Assembly (NCBI GenBank): GCA_900540875.1
Contig: UQHT01000008.1
Span: 1-64,000, forward strand
DNA: 64,000 nucleotides
Direction of reading: 5' to 3'
Source: an uncultured Collinsella sp.
GTDB lineage: Bacteria > Actinomycetota > Coriobacteriia > Coriobacteriales > Coriobacteriaceae
The notes beneath the pieces are model-generated. The model ran no database searches, was not told the DNA's origin, and was given only the letters and a program-made list of their open reading frames with translations. Numbering within the stretch: position 1 is the first letter of the stretch; every line of letters starts with the position of its first letter. Below are positions 57,507-64,000 of this stretch, piece after piece. The position numbers and the translations under genes are program-made.

Positions 57507-60077
57507 TTGAAGCTCATCATCGCCGAGAAAAACGACGCCGCGCGTCAGATTGCCGAGCGTCTGTCCACGGGCAAGCCCAAAAAGGACAAGGTGTACAACA
57601 CCGCCATCTACCGTTTTGAGTGGAAGGGCGAGGAGTGCGTGACGATCGGCCTTGCCGGTCACATCCTTGCGCCCGATTTTTGCGACAGCGTGCTGTTCGA
57701 TAAAAAGCTGGGCTGGTATTCGGTCACCGAGGACGGCGAGATGCTGCCGGCCGATATGCCCGATGGCCTGGCACGTCCGCCCTACGACACCAAGCGCAAG
57801 CCGTTTCTTGCCGATGGTATCTCCATCAAGGGCTGGAAGCTCGAGAGCCTGCCTTACCTCACCTGGGCGCCCGTCATTAAGCTGCCGGCCGAGAAGGAGC
57901 TCATCCGCTCGCTCAAGAACCTTGCCAAGAAGTCCGACAGCGTCATTATCGCCACGGACTTCGACCGTGAGGGCGAACTGATCGGTTCGGACGCCCTCAA
58001 CAAGGTGCGCGAGGTTGCGCCCGACTTGCCGGTCGCTCGCGCCCAGTATTCTTCGTTTACCAAGGCCGAGATTACGCAGGCTTTCGATAACCTTGTCTCG
58101 CTCGACCAGAACCTGGCTGACGCTGGCGAGAGCCGTCAGCACATCGACCTCATTTGGGGCGCGGTGCTCACGCGTTACCTGACGCTCGCCAAGTTTGGTG
58201 GATTTGGCAACGTGCGTTCCGCCGGCCGCGTGCAGACGCCGACGCTCGCCCTGGTGGTCGAGCGCGAGCGCGAGCGCATGGCGTTTGTGCCCGAGGACTA
58301 TTGGCAGATTCGCGGTATGGGTGCCGCGCAGGGCGCCGCCGAGGACGACCGTTTTAAGATCGCGCACAAGACGGCGCGTTTTACCGATAAAGATGCCGCC
58401 GAGACGGCGTACGGCCACGTTGACGGTGCCAAGACGGCAACTGTCGCCGCGGTGACCAAGCGCTCGCGCAAGCAGCAGCCGCCCACGCCGTTCGCGACGA
58501 CCTCGCTGCAGGCAGCCGCCGCGGCCGAGGGCATATCGCCCGCACGCACCATGCGCATCGCCGAGTCCCTTTACATGGCGGGCCTCATCAGCTACCCGCG
58601 TGTCGACAACACCGTGTACCCCGCGACGCTCGATCTGGGCGCCGTGGTAAGCGACCTGGCAAAGATTAACCCGGCGCTGGCGCCCGTGTGCAAAAAGGTG
58701 CTCGCCGGCCCTATGAAGCCCACGCGCGGTAAGGTCGAGACCACCGACCACCCGCCCATCTACCCCACGGGCGAAGGCGATCCGTCCACGCTCGATGGCG
58801 GCCAGCGCAAGCTCTACGACCTCATCGCCCGCCGCTTCCTGGCAACGCTCATGGGTCCCGCGACCATCGAGAACACCAAGCTCGAGCTCGACGTCAACGG
58901 CGAGCCGTTCGTGGCTTCGGGCGACGTGCTCGTGACCCCGGGCTTCCGCGAGGCCTACCCGTATGGCCTCAAGCGCGACGAGCAGATGCCGCCGCTCGAG
59001 CAGGGCGATACGGTCGATGTGTTCGACATTAAGCTCGAGGCCAAGCAGACCGAGCCGCCCGCGCGCTACAGCCAGGGCAAGCTCGTGCAGGAGATGGAAA
59101 AGCGCGGCCTGGGCACCAAGTCCACACGCGCGAGCATCATCGAGCGCCTGTATGCCGTGCGCTACCTCAAAAACGATCCCGTGGAGCCGAGTCAGCTGGG
59201 TATCGCCATCATTGATGCGCTGTCGCAGTTTGCCCCGCGCATCACGAGCCCCGATATGACCAGCGAGCTCGACGGCGACATGACCCGCGTGGAGCGTGGC
59301 GAGGACACCGAAGAACATGTCGTGGCGCACTCGCGCGCGCTGCTGGCCGGCGTGCTCGACGAGCTGCTCAAGCATACGCAGGAGCTGGGCGACGCCATCA
59401 GCGACGCCGTCACGGCCGATGCGCGCGTGGGCGCTTGCCCCAAGTGCGGCAAGGATCTGGTTATGAAGACGAGCGCCAAGACCCGCGGCAGCTTTATCGG
59501 CTGCATGGGCTGGCCCGACTGCGATGTGACCTATCCGGTGCCGAGCGGCGTCAAGGTGAGCCCGCTCGAGGGCGAGGCCGCCGTGTGCCCCGAGTGCGGC
59601 GCGCCGCGCATCAAGTGCCAGCCGTTCCGCCAGAAGGCCTTCGAGATCTGCGTGAACCCCACGTGCCCCACCAACTACGAGCCCGACCTTAAGGTGGGTG
59701 AGTGCAAGGTGTGCGCCGAGGCCGGACGCCATGGCGACCTGATCGCGCACAAGAGCGAGAAGAGCGGCAAGCGCTTTATCCGCTGCACCAACTATGACGA
59801 TTGTGGCGTGAGCTATCCGCTGCCGGCGCGCGGCAAGCTCGAGGCGACGGGCGAGACCTGCCCCGAGTGCGGCGCCCCCATCGTGGTGGTCAACACGGCG
59901 CGCGGCCCGTGGCGTATCTGCGTCAACATGGACTGCCCAACCAAAGAGAAGAAGCCCGCCCGCGGCCGCAAGATCGCGACCAAGGCGAGCACGGCGAAGA
60001 AGACGACCGCTGCGAAAAAGTCGACGGCGAAAAAGACGACGGCCAAGAAGACCGCCGCGAAAAAAGCCGACAAGTAA
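57507..60077 (+). CDS. type IA DNA topoisomerase with zinc ribbons and H1-like tail
   Basis: This 856-residue topoisomerase starts MKLIIAEKNDAARQIA and has the Toprim acidic triad in ATDFDREGE (about 149-157), RVQTPTLALVV and the catalytic tyrosine 363 in LISYPRVDNT. It looks closer to archaeal-type topoisomerases than to the usual bacterial TopA. Several CxxC zinc ribbons occupy residues 645-815 (CPKCGKDL, CPECGAP, CKVCAEAG, CPECGAP), and the last 35 residues are a Lys/Ala/Thr-rich histone-H1-like tail (KKTTAKK repeats). A TTG start at 57507 follows TAGGAG. It may act alongside a second, canonical TopA elsewhere. Confidence 0.88.
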   Translation: MKLIIAEKNDAARQIAERLSTGKPKKDKVYNTAIYRFEWKGEECVTIGLAGHILAPDFCDSVLFDKKLGWYSVTEDGEMLPADMPDGLARPPYDTKRKPFLADGISIKGWKLESLPYLTWAPVIKLPAEKELIRSLKNLAKKSDSVIIATDFDREGELIGSDALNKVREVAPDLPVARAQYSSFTKAEITQAFDNLVSLDQNLADAGESRQHIDLIWGAVLTRYLTLAKFGGFGNVRSAGRVQTPTLALVVERERERMAFVPEDYWQIRGMGAAQGAAEDDRFKIAHKTARFTDKDAAETAYGHVDGAKTATVAAVTKRSRKQQPPTPFATTSLQAAAAAEGISPARTMRIAESLYMAGLISYPRVDNTVYPATLDLGAVVSDLAKINPALAPVCKKVLAGPMKPTRGKVETTDHPPIYPTGEGDPSTLDGGQRKLYDLIARRFLATLMGPATIENTKLELDVNGEPFVASGDVLVTPGFREAYPYGLKRDEQMPPLEQGDTVDVFDIKLEAKQTEPPARYSQGKLVQEMEKRGLGTKSTRASIIERLYAVRYLKNDPVEPSQLGIAIIDALSQFAPRITSPDMTSELDGDMTRVERGEDTEEHVVAHSRALLAGVLDELLKHTQELGDAISDAVTADARVGACPKCGKDLVMKTSAKTRGSFIGCMGWPDCDVTYPVPSGVKVSPLEGEAAVCPECGAPRIKCQPFRQKAFEICVNPTCPTNYEPDLKVGECKVCAEAGRHGDLIAHKSEKSGKRFIRCTNYDDCGVSYPLPARGKLEATGETCPECGAPIVVVNTARGPWRICVNMDCPTKEKKPARGRKIATKASTAKKTTAAKKSTAKKTTAKKTAAKKADK

Positions 60078-60110
60078 AATCCAGCACGTTAGAACGTCCC
60101 CATCCGACAC

Positions 60111-60168
60111 CTAGTCATTGGGGACGTTCTTTAATGACTAGTCGTTTAAGAACGTCCCCAATGACTAG
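60111..60168. repeat. head-to-head pair of family-B repeats
   Basis: A 31-base copy at 60111-60141 and an inverted copy at 60138-60168 share the central CTAG, making 21-bp outer arms (CTAGTCATTGGGGACG...) that pair perfectly. The pair lies between the topoisomerase and the convergent zinc-ribbon gene, as BIME-like elements do. Confidence 0.88.
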
Positions 60169-60182
60169 GGAACGACAAAGCG

Positions 60183-61181
60183 CTAGTTCACTTCGACGGG
60201 TTTGGCGCCGGGATAGCGCTCCTCAAAGTCTAGGCGGTACTTATTGTCATTGGTGCCCGCCACGTTGTCGCGTGCCAGCGGCGCCACGATTTCGTCCTTA
60301 TGGTCCGCGGGCTTTGCGTACTTTAGGCTGATCTCCCAAGCATCGCAGATCGCGTCGATGCGGTGATCAAGATCGTCATACAGGGCAATGATGTCTTTCC
60401 AAGAGCTGTAGTTCTTGGAGCTCATGGGGACGTCCAGGTCCTCGACGATATCGTAATACTGCTCGATGGTGTCCTCCGTGCGCTCGGCGACGTCGGCGAG
60501 GTTTTGACGGGTGGTGCGATCCTCTTCCAGATAGCTGCCGTTGAAGACCTGCGCGCAGGCGCGGACCTCGTTATCGAGATCTTCGAGCAGGTCATAGTAT
60601 TCGCTCAGGCGGCGGTAGAGGTTTTTCTCGGAGAGGGTTGCCTCGCCGCCGGCTTCGTCCTCGTCATCGTCATCATCGTCGTAAAGGCTATTGGGGTCGC
60701 CGAGAGGCTTAAGGTCATCGGCGTCATCATCGTGGTGTAGCTTGGTAACCTCGGCGGTCGTCTGCGTGGCGGCGTTGTCGAAAGGCTTGATCACAAAGAA
60801 AATGACCAGCGCGATGATAATCGCCACCAGCACAACGATAACGGCGATAAGCGGCCCGGTAGCGCTCTTTTTGGGAGCGGGGCCCTGTGGCGAATCGGGC
60901 GCGTATGCAGAGGCCGGTCGCTGTTGGGCTGAGGTGCCCGTGACGGGTATGCGCTGCGTCGTTTCGACCGCCGCGGAGTCGGCCGCAGGGCCGGCGGCGG
61001 GGTCGGGACGATAGGCAAGGGGGTCGTCCGATTTGGTTTGCGGCGTATCGAGGGAGCCGGTCTGCTCAAACGCGGGCTGGCTACTGCTCGCGGCTGTTTG
61101 CTCAACGGGTGCACCGCACGAGGTGCAGAACTTGGCATCATCTTCAAGACGCTTGCCACACGAGGCGCAATACCGAGACAT
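60183..61181 (-). CDS. zinc-ribbon membrane protein of unknown function
   Basis: This 332-residue protein has an N-terminal zinc ribbon (YCASCGKRLEDDAKFCTSCG), a Pro/Ser/Ala-rich linker to about residue 105, one membrane helix (LIAVIVVLVAIIIALVIFFVI), a strongly acidic stretch (DDDDDDEDE) and a helical extracytoplasmic domain (LYRRLSEYYDLLEDLDNEVRAC onward). The layout is common among Coriobacteriia surface-regulatory proteins, but no function is known. AAAGGAGTGGCA precedes the ATG at 61181. It is divergent from tmk. Confidence 0.8.
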   Translation of the reverse strand: MSRYCASCGKRLEDDAKFCTSCGAPVEQTAASSSQPAFEQTGSLDTPQTKSDDPLAYRPDPAAGPAADSAAVETTQRIPVTGTSAQQRPASAYAPDSPQGPAPKKSATGPLIAVIVVLVAIIIALVIFFVIKPFDNAATQTTAEVTKLHHDDDADDLKPLGDPNSLYDDDDDDEDEAGGEATLSEKNLYRRLSEYYDLLEDLDNEVRACAQVFNGSYLEEDRTTRQNLADVAERTEDTIEQYYDIVEDLDVPMSSKNYSSWKDIIALYDDLDHRIDAICDAWEISLKYAKPADHKDEIVAPLARDNVAGTNDNKYRLDFEERYPGAKPVEVN

Positions 61182-61245
61182 TGCCACTCCTTTCGCCACA
61201 TTTCAATGCAATACGACGATTATACCCACCGCCCAAAAAAGCCAG

Positions 61246-61295
61246 CAGTTAGGGACGTTCCTTTTCGGCCGGCAGTTTAGGAACGTCCCTAACTG
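61246..61295. repeat. variant family-B palindrome
   Basis: CAGTTAGGGACGTTCC at 61246-61261 is perfectly reverse-complemented at 61280-61295. It lies in the divergent gap between the zinc-ribbon gene and tmk; GGACGTTC links it to family B. Confidence 0.8.
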
Positions 61296-61387
61296 TCGGC
61301 TAGTCGTTGGGGCGCGCCTGCCCCTGGGGTATCATGACTTGGTTGATATATCTGCATTTACGCGCTTTGTAGGAAGGGGCTGCGCCC

Positions 61388-62071
61388 ATGGCTTTTGAGC
61401 CCGCTCGACATAGCTTCATCACGCTCGAGGGCGTCGACGGTGCCGGCAAGTCTACGCAGGCGCGTCTGCTTGCCCGCGCGCTCGACCTTGCCGGCCACCA
61501 GGTTGTGAGCCTGCGCGAGCCGGGTGGCACCGCCATCAGCGAAAAGATTCGCGCCCTGCTGCTCGACCCCGCCAACACGGCGATGGGCGACACCTGCGAG
61601 CTGCTGCTGTACGAGGCCGCTCGTGCCCAGTTGGTGCACGAGGTCATAGCCCCCGCCCTTGCGGCCGGCAAGGTGGTCCTGTGCGACCGCTTCTACGATT
61701 CCACGACCTGCTACCAGGCGTTTGCCGACGGCCTCGACCGCCAGATGGTGCGCGATGCCAACGACCTCGCCGTCGCGGGAACGCACCCGGCGCTCACGCT
61801 CGTCTACCACATCACGCCCGAGCAGGCGGCGCTGCGCATGGCCGCCCGTGGCGCGGCAGATCGCATGGAGGCAAAGGGTATGGCGTTTCAAGAGCGTGTT
61901 TACCAGGGATTTTGCAGCATTGCTGCCGAGGAGCCAAGCCGCGTAAAGCTTATCGATGCCACCGCACCCATCGAGGAAGTCTTCGCAAAGACGGTTAAGC
62001 AGGTTCGGGCGCATGGTCTTGATATTCCCCAAGACGCCGTCGCCGCCGCGCTTGCCCAGGAGGCCGAGTAA
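61388..62071 (+). CDS. tmk: thymidylate kinase
   Basis: This 227-residue kinase makes dTDP from dTMP. It has the P-loop LEGVDGAGKSTQARLL, LREPGGT, the DRY-like CDRFYDSTTCYQ and a LID segment GAADRMEAKGMAF. GGAAGGGGCTGCGCCC precedes the ATG. The holB gene begins one base after its stop, the usual tmk-holB pairing. Confidence 0.96.
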   Translation: MAFEPARHSFITLEGVDGAGKSTQARLLARALDLAGHQVVSLREPGGTAISEKIRALLLDPANTAMGDTCELLLYEAARAQLVHEVIAPALAAGKVVLCDRFYDSTTCYQAFADGLDRQMVRDANDLAVAGTHPALTLVYHITPEQAALRMAARGAADRMEAKGMAFQERVYQGFCSIAAEEPSRVKLIDATAPIEEVFAKTVKQVRAHGLDIPQDAVAAALAQEAE

Positions 62072-62072
62072 C

Positions 62073-63200
62073 ATGGCCCCCGCTCAGACAAGCCTGCTGG
62101 CCAAGCTCGACACCCAAGAGCGCGTGCGCGATTTTTTGACCAATGCCGTCGCCAGCGGTCGCGCATCGCACGCCTACCTGTTTTTGGGCGCCCCCGGCGC
62201 CGGCAAGCTCGATGCCGCATGGGCGCTCGCCCAGGCCTTCCTGTGCGAGCAGGACGGCTGCGGCGCGTGCGACAGTTGCGTGCGCGTTGCTCGGCACACG
62301 CATCCCGACGTGCACTATTACACGCCCGAGAGCGCCACGGGCTATCTCATTGCCCAGACCCGCGAGCTGCTCGATGACGTGCCGCTGGCGCCCATCCGCG
62401 CCAAGGCCAAGGTCTACATCATCGACCGCGCCGAGCAGCTGCGCGCCAACACCGCCAACGCGCTGCTCAAAACCCTCGAGGAGCCGCCCGAGGGCGTTAT
62501 GTTCATCTTGCTGGGCACCTCGGCAGACGTGATGCTGCCCACCATCGTGAGCCGCTGCCAGTGCGTGCCGTTTCGGCTGGTGTCTCCCGCCGTGGCCGCG
62601 CAGGCCGTGAGTCGCGCCACCGGCCAGGATCTCGCGCGTTGTCGCATGGCGGTCGCCGTGGCGGGAAGCCCCACGCGCAGCATCGAGTTTCTTAAGAGCG
62701 CCGAGCGCCAGGATGCTCGCCGCCAGATGGTCCGCGCCATCGATTCGCTTATCGCCGCCGACGAGGCCGACGTGCTCAGCCGCGCCAAGTCGCTTATCGT
62801 CGCCGTTAAGGCACCGCTCGCCGAGGTCAAGTCCACGCAGGAAAAGGTGCTCGAGCAAAACGCCGACTATCTGTCGCGTGGAGCATTGAAGCAGCTTGAG
62901 GACCGCAACAAGCGCGAACTCAACGCGCGCGAGCGTTCGGGTATCATGGAGGCGCTGGCGAGCGCGCGGACGCTCATGCGCGACGTGCTGCTGACGCTTC
63001 AGGACGAGGCGGCCGACGTGGTGAACGAAGACGTGCGCGACACGATCGGTCGGCTTACCGCCGCGACGAATGTTGCGGGTGCCACCCAGGCGCTCGAGGC
63101 GGTCGCAACCGCCGAGCACAACATCGCCAGAAACGTTACTCCCCAGCTGGCCATCGAGGTCATGCTGTTCGATATCAGGAAGGCACTGAAATGCCGTTAG
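62073..63200 (+). CDS. holB: DNA polymerase III delta' subunit
   Basis: This 375-residue clamp-loader AAA+ subunit has SHAYLFLGAPGAGKLDAAWALA, in which the P-loop lysine is present but the usual following Ser/Thr is Leu, consistent with the non-ATPase delta' role. A zinc module (CEQDGCGACDSCVRVARHTHPD), YIIDRAEQLRANTANALLKTLEEPPE and the sensor SRCQCVPFRL follow. The ATG at 62073 follows AGGAGG. It overlaps the next gene by 10 bases. Confidence 0.92.
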   Translation: MAPAQTSLLAKLDTQERVRDFLTNAVASGRASHAYLFLGAPGAGKLDAAWALAQAFLCEQDGCGACDSCVRVARHTHPDVHYYTPESATGYLIAQTRELLDDVPLAPIRAKAKVYIIDRAEQLRANTANALLKTLEEPPEGVMFILLGTSADVMLPTIVSRCQCVPFRLVSPAVAAQAVSRATGQDLARCRMAVAVAGSPTRSIEFLKSAERQDARRQMVRAIDSLIAADEADVLSRAKSLIVAVKAPLAEVKSTQEKVLEQNADYLSRGALKQLEDRNKRELNARERSGIMEALASARTLMRDVLLTLQDEAADVVNEDVRDTIGRLTAATNVAGATQALEAVATAEHNIARNVTPQLAIEVMLFDIRKALKCR

Positions 63201-64000
63201 TCGTACCCGTTAAGTTTACCTACGCCTCGCGCGACCTGTGGTTTGACCCGCAGGACCTGGATATCCTCGAGGCCGATTATGCCATTTGCTCCACCGAGCG
63301 CGGAACCGAGATCGGCTTGGTTACGGCCGATCCCTTCGAGGTGCCGCAAGACGAGATCGGTCAGCCGCTCAAGCCCGTGCTGCGCGTGGCGAGCGACATC
63401 GACCTGCAGCTTGCCGACGATCTTGCCATCCAGGGCGACGAGGCCATGGTCGATTTCCGCCGTCTGGTCAAAGAACTCGACCTCGAGATGAAGCCGGTGG
63501 GCGTCGAGTACCTGTTTGGCGGCGAGAAGGCCGTGTTCTACTTTGCGGCCGAGGAGCGCGTCGATTTTCGCCAGCTCGTCAAGGATCTGTCCTCGACGCT
63601 GCACATTCGCGTCGACATGCGCCAGATCGGCGTGCGCGACGAGACTCGCCTGGTGGGCGGCTATGCCCAGTGCGGCCAGGAGCTCTGTTGCACGCGCTTT
63701 GGCGGACAGTTTGAGCCCGTCTCGATCCGCATGGCAAAAGAGCAGGACCTGCCGCTCAATTCCTCCAAGATCAGCGGCGTTTGCGGCCGCCTGATGTGCT
63801 GCCTGCGCTATGAGTTCGAAGCGTACAAGGACTTTAAGAGCCGTGCGCCCAAAAAGAAGACGCTCATCGATACGCCGCTCGGCAAGGCGCGTATTCAGGA
63901 ATATGACACGCCGCGTGAGCAGCTGGTGCTGCGCCTGGAGAACGGCAAGGTCTTTAAGGTCAACCTGGCCGATATGACCTGCTCGGAGGGCTGCAAAAAG
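63191..64000 (+). CDS. ricT: RicT/YaaT-type PSP1-domain protein (3' end cut)
   Basis: The 270 visible residues contain the PSP1 domain and cysteines typical of RicT/YaaT: CGQELCCTRFG and GVCGRLMCCLRYEFEAYKDF, which in Bacillus help bind Fe-S clusters in the RicAFT complex that promotes RNase Y-dependent mRNA processing. It begins MPLVVPVKFTYASRDLWFDP. It overlaps holB by 10 bases, and the tmk-holB-ricT order is common in Gram-positive bacteria. The gene continues past the window end. Confidence 0.9.
   Translation, partial: MPLVVPVKFTYASRDLWFDPQDLDILEADYAICSTERGTEIGLVTADPFEVPQDEIGQPLKPVLRVASDIDLQLADDLAIQGDEAMVDFRRLVKELDLEMKPVGVEYLFGGEKAVFYFAAEERVDFRQLVKDLSSTLHIRVDMRQIGVRDETRLVGGYAQCGQELCCTRFGGQFEPVSIRMAKEQDLPLNSSKISGVCGRLMCCLRYEFEAYKDFKSRAPKKKTLIDTPLGKARIQEYDTPREQLVLRLENGKVFKVNLADMTCSEGCKK

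Noticed and set aside
56763..60110. A 1115-codon open frame on the minus strand opposite hypB and the topoisomerase
   Set aside because: Same cause: antisense to well-identified genes, composition dominated by His, Arg, Leu and Gly, no domain recognised.
60105..60170. Repeats in this gap as a CRISPR fragment
   Set aside because: There are only two overlapping inverted copies, no regular spacers and no cas genes; the same unit is scattered singly through the window.

Overview
The window looks like chromosomal DNA of a GC-rich, host-associated anaerobic actinobacterium. Gene content and protein style (mannose-family PTS, Coriobacteriia-like his operon, CydDC-like fusion, HypAB, TatAC, DUF2207, Mn-dependent pyrophosphatase) suggest the class Coriobacteriia, most likely Collinsella or a close relative. 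This assignment is inference from recalled family resemblance, not from a search. Coding is dense. There is one tRNA gene, no rRNA, no CRISPR array and no complete autonomous mobile element.

Layout. 1-3.3 kb: the end of a mannose-family PTS operon (IIA-IIB-IIC-IID) followed, after a terminator, by a sugar epimerase resembling fructoselysine 3-epimerase. 3.5-12.8 kb: a full histidine operon, hisZG (fused)-D-C-B-H-A-F-I-small gene-E, with the missing histidinol phosphatase (PHP type) encoded convergently at its end. 13-17 kb: a 1188-residue fused CydD/CydC-like ABC exporter translationally coupled to a YgbA-family gene, bracketed by two nearly identical 57-bp palindromes. 17.4-22.8 kb: LarC C-terminal domain protein, YfcE phosphodiesterase, MazG, enolase, DivIC-like division protein and Ppx/GppA. 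23 kb: tRNA-Leu(UAA) with a duplicated 3' end and terminator. 24-27.4 kb: an orphan galactitol-type PTS IIB with a VOC protein, and an OmpR-type two-component system with a DUF4342 protein.

27.7-31.1 kb is the most accessory-looking stretch. A MutT-type Nudix gene converges on a 958-residue PLD-nuclease/SF2-helicase/DUF3427 protein of visibly lower GC; this is a candidate DNA-repair or defence module. 31-43.5 kb holds housekeeping and membrane genes: metallophosphatase, GluQRS, DUF2207, GNAT, PurH, a BceRS-like two-component system without its transporter, UspA and UppP. 43.7-54.8 kb: PcrA helicase, GntR-ManA divergent from a ROK sugar kinase, Mn-pyrophosphatase, NhaA behind an attenuator-like leader, a C. 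glutamicum-type aspartate aminotransferase and an orphan STAS protein. 55-64 kb: TatA-TatC-HypA-HypB, an archaeal-like topoisomerase I with a histone-H1-like tail, a zinc-ribbon membrane protein, then tmk-holB-ricT, which runs off the window.

The least explained layer is intergenic. Several families of short palindromic repeats recur through the window: a 'GGGACGTTCTTAA' family concentrated between convergent genes, a 35-bp 'GGGACAGGTT' family, a 'CTTTCCGCTGAGGACCT' family and the 57-bp pair around the ABC exporter. There is also a 230-bp MITE-like element with 32-bp terminal inverted repeats, and a 129-bp palindrome with perfect 30-bp arms. They look like REP/BIME- or MITE-type extragenic elements; no mobilising transposase is present in the window.
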